From NCBI GenBank assembly GCA_002491115.1, contig DKVI01000074.1, forward strand, positions 1 to 64,000: a DNA stretch of 64,000 nucleotides, in the 5' to 3' direction. A program made the translations under genes and the position numbers. The notes under the pieces are model-generated. The model had not been told where the DNA came from, did no database searches, and worked only from the letters and a program-made list of their open reading frames with translations. This DNA is from Lachnospiraceae bacterium UBA7182 (GTDB lineage Bacteria; Bacillota; Clostridia; Lachnospirales; Lachnospiraceae). Shown here piece by piece: positions 53,523 to 62,043 of this stretch; position 1 is the first letter of the stretch, and each line of letters starts with the position of its first letter.

Positions 53523-53568
53523 TTGATTGACTGTTATCCAGTATATATAATATACTTCAATCTGTAAA
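53523..53568. promoter_or_regulatory. Interlocked divergent aroC and tgt promoters
   Basis: Plus strand: TTGATT (53523-53528), 17 nt, TATAAT (53546-53551). Minus strand: TTTACA (53563-53568), 17 nt, TATACT (53540-53545). The two -10 boxes touch inside the palindrome AGTATATATAATATACT (53540-53556), so only one polymerase can bind at a time. Confidence 0.7.
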
Positions 53569-53608
53569 GTTTTTTAAAGGCAGTATCCGCCCGGAGGGAG
53601 TGACTTCT

Positions 53609-54742
53609 ATGTATCGATTAATCAAAAAAGACGGCAATGCAAAGAGAGGAGAATTTCATACAACCCATGGCGTGATTCAGACGCCGGTATTTATGAACGT
53701 GGGCACGGCGGCGGCCATCAAAGGGGCTGTATCGACGGAAGATCTGGAGGCGATCGGGACCCAGGTGCAGTTGTCCAATACCTATCATCTGCATGTACGG
53801 CCGGGAGATCAGATTGTAAAGCAGATGGGAGGACTGCACAGGTTCATGTCCTGGAACAGGCCGATCCTGACGGATTCCGGCGGGTTTCAGGTATTTTCAC
53901 TGGCAGGACTTCGGAAGATTAAAGAAGAAGGGGTATATTTTAATTCACATATAGACGGAAGAAAAATTTTCATGGGACCTGAGGAAAGTATGCAGATCCA
54001 GTCGAATCTGGCCTCCACCATCGCCATGGCCTTTGACGAATGTCCGCCCAGCCTGGCAAAGCGGGAATATGTGAAAGCGTCCGTAGCGCGGACGACCCGC
54101 TGGCTGGTCCGCTGCAAAGAGGAGATGGAGCGCCTGAACCGTCTGCCGGATACCATCAATCAGAAGCAGCTTTTGTTCGGTATTAACCAGGGAGCCGTCT
54201 ATGAGGATATCCGTGTGGAACATGCCCGGCAGATTGCCGAACTGGATCTGCCGGGATATGCCATCGGTGGACTGGCAGTAGGGGAGAGCCATGAAGAAAT
54301 GTACCGCATCATAGAAGCAGTCGTTCCTTATCTGCCTGCAGAGAAGCCGGTCTATCTGATGGGGGTAGGCACGCCTGCCAATATACTGGAAGCGGTGGAC
54401 CGGGGGGTGGACTTTTTTGACTGTGTCTATCCCAGCCGCAACGGCCGTCATGGCCATGTATATACCAACGCCGGAAAACTGAATCTGTTTAACGCCCGAT
54501 ATGAGACGGACCCGCGCCCCATTGAAGAAGGATGCGGGTGTCCTGCCTGCCGCCGTTACAGCCGCGCGTATATCCGCCATCTTTTAAAAGCGAAAGAAAT
54601 GCTCGGCATGAGACTGTGCGTGCTGCATAACCTGTATTTTTACAATCAGATGATGGAAGAGATCCGCGCTGCCATCGAACAGGGGAATTATCAGGACTAT
54701 AAAAGGAAAAAATTGTCACAGGTTCTTGCGAAACCTGTCTGA
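53609..54742 (+). CDS. tgt: tRNA-guanine transglycosylase
   Basis: A 377-residue enzyme that swaps G34 of certain tRNAs for a queuine precursor. Active-site Asp in LTDSGGFQVFSL (~90), nucleophile Asp in FDCVYPSRNGRHG (~270), zinc site CGCPACRRYSRAYIRH (Cys, Cys, Cys, His). ATG 53609 is preferred over GTG 53600 because GGAGGG overlaps the latter. Followed by yajC, the common bacterial neighbour. Confidence 0.95.
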   Translation: MYRLIKKDGNAKRGEFHTTHGVIQTPVFMNVGTAAAIKGAVSTEDLEAIGTQVQLSNTYHLHVRPGDQIVKQMGGLHRFMSWNRPILTDSGGFQVFSLAGLRKIKEEGVYFNSHIDGRKIFMGPEESMQIQSNLASTIAMAFDECPPSLAKREYVKASVARTTRWLVRCKEEMERLNRLPDTINQKQLLFGINQGAVYEDIRVEHARQIAELDLPGYAIGGLAVGESHEEMYRIIEAVVPYLPAEKPVYLMGVGTPANILEAVDRGVDFFDCVYPSRNGRHGHVYTNAGKLNLFNARYETDPRPIEEGCGCPACRRYSRAYIRHLLKAKEMLGMRLCVLHNLYFYNQMMEEIRAAIEQGNYQDYKRKKLSQVLAKPV

Positions 54743-54768
54743 ATCACGGGGTACACTGCAAAAAAAGC

Positions 54769-54797
54769 TTGCCCTAACCGGCGATATTGTGTACAAT
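54769..54797 (+). promoter_or_regulatory. yajC promoter
   Basis: TTGCCC (54769-54774), 17-nt spacer, TACAAT (54792-54797). Confidence 0.6.
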
Positions 54798-54829
54798 AGA
54801 CATTAAGTTATTTTCAGGAGGAGATGCAT

Positions 54830-55123
54830 ATGTTGCTAACAGGCACAGGAACAGGTTCCATATTGCAGATGGTCATCGTATGGGGCGTTTTTTTGGTATT
54901 TTTATATTTCATGCTGATGAGACCGCAGAAGAAAGAACAGAAGAGGATTTCCGCAATGCTTGCTTCCATGGAAGTCGGAGATGTGGTTGTGACAACCAGC
55001 GGATTTTATGGAGTATTGATTGATATCACAGACGAGGATGTGATCGTAGAATTCGGAAGCAACCGTAATTGTCGTATTCCCATGAGAAAATCAGCCATCC
55101 AGGAAGTGGAAAAGCAGGATTGA
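54830..55123 (+). CDS. yajC: Preprotein translocase subunit YajC
   Basis: A 97-residue Sec accessory protein: one helix (VIVWGVFLVFLYFMLMRPQKK) and a small basic cytoplasmic domain with GDVVVTTSGFYGVL. It binds SecDF-YidC. ATG 54830 is 8 nt from GGAGG; ATG 54824 is too close to it. Confidence 0.92.
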   Translation: MLLTGTGTGSILQMVIVWGVFLVFLYFMLMRPQKKEQKRISAMLASMEVGDVVVTTSGFYGVLIDITDEDVIVEFGSNRNCRIPMRKSAIQEVEKQD

Positions 55124-55152
55124 TACAAATGCCCATGCGAAGGTGAGGGCGG

Positions 55153-55177
55153 GGCGGAAGGGTGCTTCCGCCTTTTT
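55153..55177 (+). terminator. Terminator after yajC
   Basis: GGCGGAAG/CTTCCGCC, loop GGTG, five T. It separates yajC from leuB, whose start is 28 nt on; leuB may depend on read-through or on a promoter not seen. Confidence 0.8.
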
Positions 55178-55205
55178 AGATGGGACAGCAGGAAGGTGAT
55201 GGAAA

Positions 55206-56288
55206 ATGAATTGTAAAATTGGATTGATTTACGGCGACGGAATCGGGCCGGAGATTGTCAGGGAAGCAAAAAAAGTGCTGGATGTCCTGGCGGCAAAATA
55301 CGGTCATACGTTTGCATATACGAAACTTTTGTTAGGCGGCGCTTCGATTGACGCCTGTGGAGTGCCTTTGACAGAGGAGACAATTGAGCAGGCAAAAGCA
55401 TGCGACGCAGTATTGATGGGGTCCATCGGCGGGGATGCCAGGACGTCCCCCTGGTATCGGCTGGAGCCGTCCAGGCGTCCGGAAGCAGGGCTTCTTGGCA
55501 TACGCAAGGCACTGAATCTTTTTGCAAATTTAAGGCCAGCGTATCTGTATGACGAACTGCGCGGCGCATGTCCTCTCCGGGAGGATATCAGCGCGGCCGG
55601 GTTTGATCTGCTGATTATGAGAGAGCTGACCGGAGGCCTGTATTTCGGAGAACGAAGGACAGAAGAAGTGAACGGAGTGCTGACGGCTGTCGATACGCTT
55701 TCTTATAATGAAAACGAAATACGCAGGATTGCGAAGCGCGCTTTTGATATCGCCATGAAGAGAAATAAAAAGGTGTGCAGCGTCGATAAGGCAAATGTAC
55801 TGGACTCTTCCAGACTCTGGCGGAAAGTGGTGGAGGAAGTGGCGAAGGATTATCCGGAAGTCGCTTTATCCCATATGTATGTGGATAACTGTGCCATGCA
55901 GCTGGTTATGAATCCGGCGCAGTTTGATGTGATCCTTACAGAAAATATGTTCGGAGATATCCTGTCCGATGAGGCCAGCATGGTGACCGGGTCCATCGGC
56001 ATGTTATCCAGCGCCAGCTTAAACGATACCAGATTCGGGCTTTATGAGCCAAGCCATGGCTCCGCTCCGGATATTGCGGGACAGGATAAAGCCAACCCGA
56101 TTGCGACGATTCTGTCGGCGGCCATGATGCTTCGTTACAGTTTTGACCTGGACCGGGAAGCAGACGCCGTGGAGGCGGCCGTGCGCAGCGTATTGAAAGA
56201 AGGCTACCGCACAGGAGACATTATGTCAGAAGGATGTACATACACAGGGACGGAAAAGATGGGAAGCCTGATCGCCGACAGAGTGTGA
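55206..56288 (+). CDS. leuB: 3-isopropylmalate dehydrogenase
   Basis: A 360-residue NAD-dependent enzyme of leucine synthesis. Seen: YGDGIGPEIV (9-18), LRPAYLYDEL (~106), MRELTGGLYFG (~137-147), and the NAD site EPSHGSAPDIAGQDKANPIA (~279-298). leuA, leuC and leuD are not in the window. Followed by ilvD 35 nt on. Confidence 0.95.
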   Translation: MNCKIGLIYGDGIGPEIVREAKKVLDVLAAKYGHTFAYTKLLLGGASIDACGVPLTEETIEQAKACDAVLMGSIGGDARTSPWYRLEPSRRPEAGLLGIRKALNLFANLRPAYLYDELRGACPLREDISAAGFDLLIMRELTGGLYFGERRTEEVNGVLTAVDTLSYNENEIRRIAKRAFDIAMKRNKKVCSVDKANVLDSSRLWRKVVEEVAKDYPEVALSHMYVDNCAMQLVMNPAQFDVILTENMFGDILSDEASMVTGSIGMLSSASLNDTRFGLYEPSHGSAPDIAGQDKANPIATILSAAMMLRYSFDLDREADAVEAAVRSVLKEGYRTGDIMSEGCTYTGTEKMGSLIADRV

Positions 56289-56323
56289 CGGCATAAGGAA
56301 CTACAATGGAGGTAAAAACAGAG

Positions 56324-57988
56324 ATGAGAAGTGATGCAGTTACAAAGGGGATGCAGCAGGCGCCGCATCGTTCTTTATTTAACGCCCTTGGATTGACGGA
56401 GGAAGAACTTTCCCGCCCGCTGGTAGGCATCGTCAGTTCTTATAACGAGATCGTTCCGGGGCATATGAACCTGGATAAGATTGTAGAGGCAGTGAAGATG
56501 GGCGTGTCCATGGCAGGCGGTACGCCGATTGTATTTCCGGCGATTGCGGTCTGCGACGGGATTGCCATGGGGCATATCGGCATGAAATATTCCCTGGTGA
56601 CCCGGGATCTGATCGCGGATTCCACGGAAGCTATGGCTATGGCGCACCAGTTTGACGCGCTGGTTATGGTTCCCAACTGTGATAAAAATGTACCCGGCCT
56701 TTTGATGGCGGCAGCCAGAGTCAATATTCCGACGGTATTTGTAAGCGGCGGCCCCATGCTGGCAGGTCATGTGAAAGGGCAGAAGAGAAGCCTTTCCAGT
56801 ATGTTTGAAGCGGTGGGTTCCTATGCGGCAGGAACCATGGACGAAGAAGACGTAAAAGAATTTGAGAATAAAGTGTGCCCCACCTGCGGTTCCTGTTCCG
56901 GTATGTATACGGCCAACAGTATGAACTGTCTGACAGAGGCGCTGGGTATGGGACTTCGGGGCAACGGCACGATCCCGGCTGTCTATTCAGAGAGAATCAA
57001 GCTTGCCAAAAAAGCGGGCATGCAGGTGATGGAGATGTTAAAAGCCGATATCCGTCCCCGGGATATTATGACAGAGAAAGCGTTTATGAACGCTCTGACC
57101 GTGGATATGGCGCTTGGATGTTCCACCAACAGCATGCTTCACCTTCCGGCGATTGCTCATGAAGCAGGCGTGGAGCTGAATGTGGACATTGCCAATGAAG
57201 TGAGCGCAAGGACACCGAACCTGTGCCACCTGGCGCCGGCAGGTCCTACTTATATGGAAGATTTAAACGAGGCAGGCGGTGTCTACGCTGTGATGAATGA
57301 ATTGTCCAAAAAGAATCTGCTGCATACAGACTGTATGACTGTTACAGGTAAGACGGTGGGAGAGAATATCGCAGGCTGTGTCAATAAAGACCCGGAGGTC
57401 ATCCGCCCTGTGGAGCGCCCTTACAGCGAAACCGGCGGCATCGCCATCTTAAAGGGGAATCTGGCGCCGGACAGCGGTGTGGTAAAGCGCTCCGCGGTAG
57501 CGCCTGAGATGCTGGTACATGAGGGACCGGCCCGCGTCTTTGACTGTGAAGAAGACGCCATTGAGGCCATCAAAGGCGGCAGGATCGTCGCCGGGGATGT
57601 GGTAGTGATCCGTTATGAAGGCCCGAAGGGCGGCCCGGGTATGAGAGAGATGTTAAATCCCACTTCCGCCATCGCGGGTATGGGCCTGGGTTCCAGCGTC
57701 GCCCTGATCACCGACGGACGGTTCAGCGGAGCCAGCCGCGGCGCTTCCATTGGCCATGTGTCGCCGGAAGCGGCAGTAGGAGGCCCGATCGCTCTGGTGG
57801 AGGAAGGCGATATTATAAAAATTAACATTCCGGAAAACACGCTGAACGTGGATATTTCCGAGGAAGAGATGGCTGCAAGAAAAGCAAAATGGCAGCCAAG
57901 AGAGCCGAAAGTGACCACCGGTTACCTGGCGCGCTACGCTTCCATGGTAACTTCCGGCAACAGAGGGGCAATTCTGGAAATCCGATAA
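56324..57988 (+). CDS. ilvD: Dihydroxy-acid dehydratase
   Basis: A 554-residue Fe-S enzyme of valine, isoleucine and leucine synthesis. Cluster Cys residues in PNCDKNVPGLL (~117) and CPTCGSCSGMYTANSMN (~186); a further SETGGIAILKGNLAP (~370). Ends with the usual GYLARYASMV. ATG 56324 has GGAGG 10 nt before it. Operon with leuB and ilvB. Confidence 0.96.
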   Translation: MRSDAVTKGMQQAPHRSLFNALGLTEEELSRPLVGIVSSYNEIVPGHMNLDKIVEAVKMGVSMAGGTPIVFPAIAVCDGIAMGHIGMKYSLVTRDLIADSTEAMAMAHQFDALVMVPNCDKNVPGLLMAAARVNIPTVFVSGGPMLAGHVKGQKRSLSSMFEAVGSYAAGTMDEEDVKEFENKVCPTCGSCSGMYTANSMNCLTEALGMGLRGNGTIPAVYSERIKLAKKAGMQVMEMLKADIRPRDIMTEKAFMNALTVDMALGCSTNSMLHLPAIAHEAGVELNVDIANEVSARTPNLCHLAPAGPTYMEDLNEAGGVYAVMNELSKKNLLHTDCMTVTGKTVGENIAGCVNKDPEVIRPVERPYSETGGIAILKGNLAPDSGVVKRSAVAPEMLVHEGPARVFDCEEDAIEAIKGGRIVAGDVVVIRYEGPKGGPGMREMLNPTSAIAGMGLGSSVALITDGRFSGASRGASIGHVSPEAAVGGPIALVEEGDIIKINIPENTLNVDISEEEMAARKAKWQPREPKVTTGYLARYASMVTSGNRGAILEIR

Positions 57989-58026
57989 AATACAAAAAAC
58001 GCGAAACATTAATAGGAGATGAAAAT

Positions 58027-59718
58027 ATGATATTAACAGGAGCCGAAATAGTAATTGAATGTTTAAAAGAGCAGGGCGTTGACACCGTGTTTGGTTATCC
58101 GGGAGGGACGATCCTGAATATATATGATGCGTTATATAAACATCAGGACGAGATTCATCACTACCTGACCTCTCATGAGCAGGGAGCGGCCCATGCGGCG
58201 GACGGTTACGCGAGGGCTACCGGCAAAGTCGGAGTCTGCTTCTCCACTTCCGGACCGGGGGCAACCAATCTGGTCACAGGCATTGCCACGGCTTATATGG
58301 ATTCCGTGCCGGTGGTGGCGATTACCTGTAATGTGGGTACGTCTCTGCTGGGAAAAGACAGCTTCCAGGAAGTGGATATTGCCGGCATCACCATGCCGAT
58401 TACCAAATATAATTTTATTGTAAAAGATGTGGAAAATCTGGCAGGCATCATCCGCCGTGCTTTCAGAATTGCCAAAACAGGCCGTCCGGGTCCGGTTCTG
58501 ATTGATATCACAAAGGACGTGACAGCCAACGAGACAGAGTATACGCCCAAGAAGCCTGCGGAAGTCGTTCCGGATAATTCCACAATCAAAGAAGAAGACC
58601 TGGAACGGGCAGTTCAGATGATAAAAGAATCAGAAAAGCCCATGATCTTTGTGGGCGGAGGCGCCACCATCTCCGGCGCTTCCAAAGAATTAAAAGAGTT
58701 CGCGGAAAAAGTTCATGCGCCTGTATGTGATTCTCTGATGGGAAAAGGCGCTTTTTGCGGTGAACATCCACTGTATATGGGGATGCTTGGCATGCATGGA
58801 ACCAAATATGCGGACTACGGCGTGGCGCGGTGCGACCTTCTGATCGCTGTGGGAACCCGTTTCAGTGACCGCGTATCCGGCGACGTGTCCCGTTTTGCCC
58901 AGCATGCGAAAGTCCTTCAGATCGATATCGATCCGGCGGAGATCAATAAAAACGTCATGACTGCCGCCAGCGTGATCGGAGACGTGAAAGAAGTGTTAAA
59001 AAAGCTGAATCCGAAGCTGGAGCAGATGGACCATGGAAACTGGGTTGCCTATCTTGAAAGACTCAAAGAGAAATATCCCATGAAATATAATAAAGAAGGG
59101 CTTACCGGTCCTTACATCATGGAAGAGATCTACAAGGTGACAAAAGGAGATGCGATTATCTGTACGGAAGTCGGCCAGCATCAGATGTGGGCGGCACAGT
59201 ACTATAAATACAGCAATTCGCGCACCTTCCTGACCTCCGGAGGCTTAGGAACCATGGGATATGGTCTGGGAGCCGCTATGGGAGCCAAACTTGCGAAGCC
59301 GGATAAGACCGTAATCAATATTGCGGGAGACGGATGCCTTCGTATGAACATGAACGAGCTGGCCACAGCGTCCCGTTATAACATTCCGGTCATCGAGGTG
59401 GTAATCAATAACCATGTGCTGGGAATGGTGCGTCAGTGGCAGACTTTATTCTACGCGGAGAGATACTCGGCTACCATGTTAAACGACAAGGTTGATTTTG
59501 TAAAGGTAGCGGAAGGGCTTGGCTGCAAGGGAATCCGCGTGACGAAGAAAGAGGATCTGGAAGCAGCGCTGAAAGAAGCGATCGCGTATGGGGGACCGGT
59601 GCTTCTGGACTGTCAGATCGACAGTGACGAAAAGGTATTTCCGATGGTGGCGCCGGGGGCGGCGATCGAGGACGCTTTCGATCAGGACGACCTGGACGAG
59701 ACCGCAGACAAACAGTAA
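58027..59718 (+). CDS. ilvB: Acetolactate synthase large subunit
   Basis: A 563-residue ThDP enzyme. N-terminal YPGGTILNIYDALY (~23) and HEQGAAHAADGYARATG (catalytic Glu, ~47); ThDP/Mg site NIAGDGCLRMNMNELATA (~437) and NNHVLGMVRQWQ. AGGAG before ATG 58027; longer readings lie within ilvD. The regulatory subunit ilvN is not next to it, which is unusual for a biosynthetic enzyme, so it may be encoded elsewhere. Confidence 0.93.
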   Translation: MILTGAEIVIECLKEQGVDTVFGYPGGTILNIYDALYKHQDEIHHYLTSHEQGAAHAADGYARATGKVGVCFSTSGPGATNLVTGIATAYMDSVPVVAITCNVGTSLLGKDSFQEVDIAGITMPITKYNFIVKDVENLAGIIRRAFRIAKTGRPGPVLIDITKDVTANETEYTPKKPAEVVPDNSTIKEEDLERAVQMIKESEKPMIFVGGGATISGASKELKEFAEKVHAPVCDSLMGKGAFCGEHPLYMGMLGMHGTKYADYGVARCDLLIAVGTRFSDRVSGDVSRFAQHAKVLQIDIDPAEINKNVMTAASVIGDVKEVLKKLNPKLEQMDHGNWVAYLERLKEKYPMKYNKEGLTGPYIMEEIYKVTKGDAIICTEVGQHQMWAAQYYKYSNSRTFLTSGGLGTMGYGLGAAMGAKLAKPDKTVINIAGDGCLRMNMNELATASRYNIPVIEVVINNHVLGMVRQWQTLFYAERYSATMLNDKVDFVKVAEGLGCKGIRVTKKEDLEAALKEAIAYGGPVLLDCQIDSDEKVFPMVAPGAAIEDAFDQDDLDETADKQ

Positions 59719-59736
59719 AAAAGAAATTTTATAAAG

Positions 59737-59765
59737 GGGGAAGACGCTTAAGAGCGTCTTTCCCT
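59737..59765 (+). other. Strong hairpin between ilvB and serC
   Basis: GGGGAAGACGCT pairs with AGCGTCTTTCCC around TAAG. No T run follows, so it may be an mRNA processing or stability element, or the terminator may be imperfect. Confidence 0.55.
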
Positions 59766-59792
59766 GTATATATGTAAGAGAGGATGAAAAAA

Positions 59793-60875
59793 GTGGGTAG
59801 AGTGTATAATTTTTCAGCCGGTCCGGCGGTGTTACCGGAAGAAGTACTAAAAGAGATTGCGGCAGAGATGATGGATTATAAAGGCACGGGTATGTCCGTG
59901 ATGGAGATGAGCCATCGTTCCAAAATCTTCGATGAAATCATACAGACGGCGGAGCAGGATTTCAGAGAGCTGCTGAAAGTTCCGGACAATTATAAAGTGT
60001 TATTCCTGCAGGGCGGGGCGCATCTGCAGTTCTCCGCAATCCCCATGAACCTGATGAAGAACCGGGTGGCAGACTATATCGTAACCGGCCAGTGGGCAAA
60101 ACGCGCCTATGAAGAAGCGAAAAAATATGGAACAGCCAATAAAATTGCATCCAGCGAAGATAAGACATACTCCTATATTCCGGACTGCTCGGATCTTCCG
60201 GTCAGCGAAAACGCGGATTATGTCTATATCTGTGAAAACAATACCATATATGGGACGAAATTTAAGACCCTTCCTGATACAAAAGGGAAAGATCTGGTGG
60301 CGGATGTATCTTCCTGCTTTTTGTCGGAGCCGGTGGATGTATCCAGATATGCTCTGATGTACGGCGGTGTACAGAAGAATATCGGTCCTGCAGGCATGGT
60401 CATTGCGGTCATCAGGGAGGATCTGATCACGGATGATGTGCTTCCGGGTACACCGACCATTATGAAATACAAGACCCTGGCGGATGCAGGTTCATTATAT
60501 AACACGCCGAACTGTTTCTGTATTTATACCTGCGGAAAAGTATTTAAATGGCTGAAAGCCATGGGCGGCCTGTCTGTTATGAAAGAGCGCAATGAAGAAA
60601 AAGCGGCGATCCTCTATGATTTCCTGGACAGCAGCAGGCTGTTTAAAGGAACTGTAAGAAAAGAAGACCGTTCTCTTATGAATGTTCCCTTTGTCACAGG
60701 GGATGACGACATGGATAAAAAGTTTGTCCAGGCGGCCCAGGCGGAGGGCTTTGTGAGCCTGAAAGGGCACAGGAGCGTGGGCGGCATGCGTGCCAGCATC
60801 TATAATGCCATGCCCAAAGAAGGTGTGGAAGCGCTGGTGGCGTTTATGAAGAAATTTGAAGAGGAGAATGCGTAA
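59793..60875 (+). CDS. serC: Phosphoserine aminotransferase
   Basis: About 360 residues, PLP-dependent, second step of serine synthesis. Start VYNFSAGPAVLPEEVL; GGAHLQFSAIPMNL (~75), PLP Lys in MYGGVQKNIGPAGM (~195), and HRSVGGMRASIYNAMP near the end. GTG 59793 gives better spacing from AGAGAGG than ATG 59784; either is possible (363 residues from ATG). serA follows after 4 nt. Confidence 0.95.
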   Translation: MGRVYNFSAGPAVLPEEVLKEIAAEMMDYKGTGMSVMEMSHRSKIFDEIIQTAEQDFRELLKVPDNYKVLFLQGGAHLQFSAIPMNLMKNRVADYIVTGQWAKRAYEEAKKYGTANKIASSEDKTYSYIPDCSDLPVSENADYVYICENNTIYGTKFKTLPDTKGKDLVADVSSCFLSEPVDVSRYALMYGGVQKNIGPAGMVIAVIREDLITDDVLPGTPTIMKYKTLADAGSLYNTPNCFCIYTCGKVFKWLKAMGGLSVMKERNEEKAAILYDFLDSSRLFKGTVRKEDRSLMNVPFVTGDDDMDKKFVQAAQAEGFVSLKGHRSVGGMRASIYNAMPKEGVEALVAFMKKFEEENA

Positions 60876-60879
60876 AGTC

Positions 60880-62043
60880 ATGTATCAGTATCATTGCCTG
60901 AATCCGATCGCGGAGGTCGGACTGAAAAGATTTGACGGCAGCTATGCCAAAACAGATAATATAAACGATGCGGACGCGATTCTGGTGCGCAGTGCGGCCA
61001 TGCATGATGTGGATCTGCCGGAGCGGGTCTGCGTCATCGGAAGGGCCGGGGCGGGCGTCAACAATATTCCTCTTGGAAAATATTCAGAGCAGGGAATCGC
61101 CGTCTTCAACACGCCGGGAGCCAATGCCAACGGCGTAAAAGAACTGGTGCTGGCGGGCCTGCTCCTTTCTTCCCGGGATATTATGGCCGGGATTTACTGG
61201 GTGCGCTCGGAAAGGCAGAACGAAGAACTGGAACAGCTTGCGGAAAAGCAGAAGAAAAATTTTGCGGGCCGGGAGATCATGGGAAAGAAGTTAGGTGTCA
61301 TCGGCCTGGGGGCCATCGGCATCCTGGTGGCCAACGCGGCGGTGGCTCTTGGTATGGAAGTCTATGGATATGATCCGTACATCTCGGTCAGCGCGGCATG
61401 GAAACTTTCCAGGGACGTGAAACATATCACGGATGTGAACGACATATACAGAGAATGCGACTATATTACGATTCATGTACCGCTGATTGAAAGTACGAAA
61501 GGGATGATCGGAGCGGAAGCAATTTCCCTGATGAAGCAAAGCGCCGTAATCCTGAATTTTGCCAGAGGGCCGCTGGTGGATCAAAAGGCCATTGTGGAAG
61601 CCTTAAGGACCAACCGTATCCATAAATATGTGACAGATTTCCCCACATCGGATATCGCTTCTTTAAAAGGTGCAATTGTGATCCCCCATCTGGGTGCGTC
61701 CACGGAAGAATCCGAGGATAACTGCGCCATTATGGCGGTGGATGAGATCCGGGATTATCTGGAAAACGGAAATATCCATAATTCCGTCAATTTCCCCAAT
61801 TGCGATATGGGCGTGTGCAAGGACGCCATGCGGGTGACAATCATACACAGAAATATTCCCAACATGCTGACCAAATTTACAGCGACTTTCGGCGACCTGG
61901 GCATCAATATTGAACGTATGGCCAACGAGACCAGGGGCGAGTACGGATATGTGATCATGGATGTGGGAAATACGGTAAACGAAGCAGAGATCGAAAAGAT
62001 CCGGAACATTCAGGGCGTACTGAAAGTCAGGGTGATGAAATAA
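60880..62043 (+). CDS. serA: D-3-phosphoglycerate dehydrogenase
   Basis: A 387-residue enzyme for the first step of serine synthesis. NAD site GLGAIGILVANAAVALG (~144), catalytic ARGPLVDQKA (Arg, ~231), His in PHLGASTEE (~278), and a C-terminal ACT domain (NMLTKFTATFGDLGINIERM) that often senses serine. It is the Clostridia short type. Start 60880 is chosen for the family start MYQYHCLNPI. The stop overlaps the DUF1015 gene by 1 nt. Confidence 0.94.
   Translation: MYQYHCLNPIAEVGLKRFDGSYAKTDNINDADAILVRSAAMHDVDLPERVCVIGRAGAGVNNIPLGKYSEQGIAVFNTPGANANGVKELVLAGLLLSSRDIMAGIYWVRSERQNEELEQLAEKQKKNFAGREIMGKKLGVIGLGAIGILVANAAVALGMEVYGYDPYISVSAAWKLSRDVKHITDVNDIYRECDYITIHVPLIESTKGMIGAEAISLMKQSAVILNFARGPLVDQKAIVEALRTNRIHKYVTDFPTSDIASLKGAIVIPHLGASTEESEDNCAIMAVDEIRDYLENGNIHNSVNFPNCDMGVCKDAMRVTIIHRNIPNMLTKFTATFGDLGINIERMANETRGEYGYVIMDVGNTVNEAEIEKIRNIQGVLKVRVMK

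Noticed and set aside
57889..58026. N-terminal extension of ilvB
   Set aside because: It lies wholly inside the end of ilvD, has no acetolactate synthase homology, and a good ribosome site precedes 58027.
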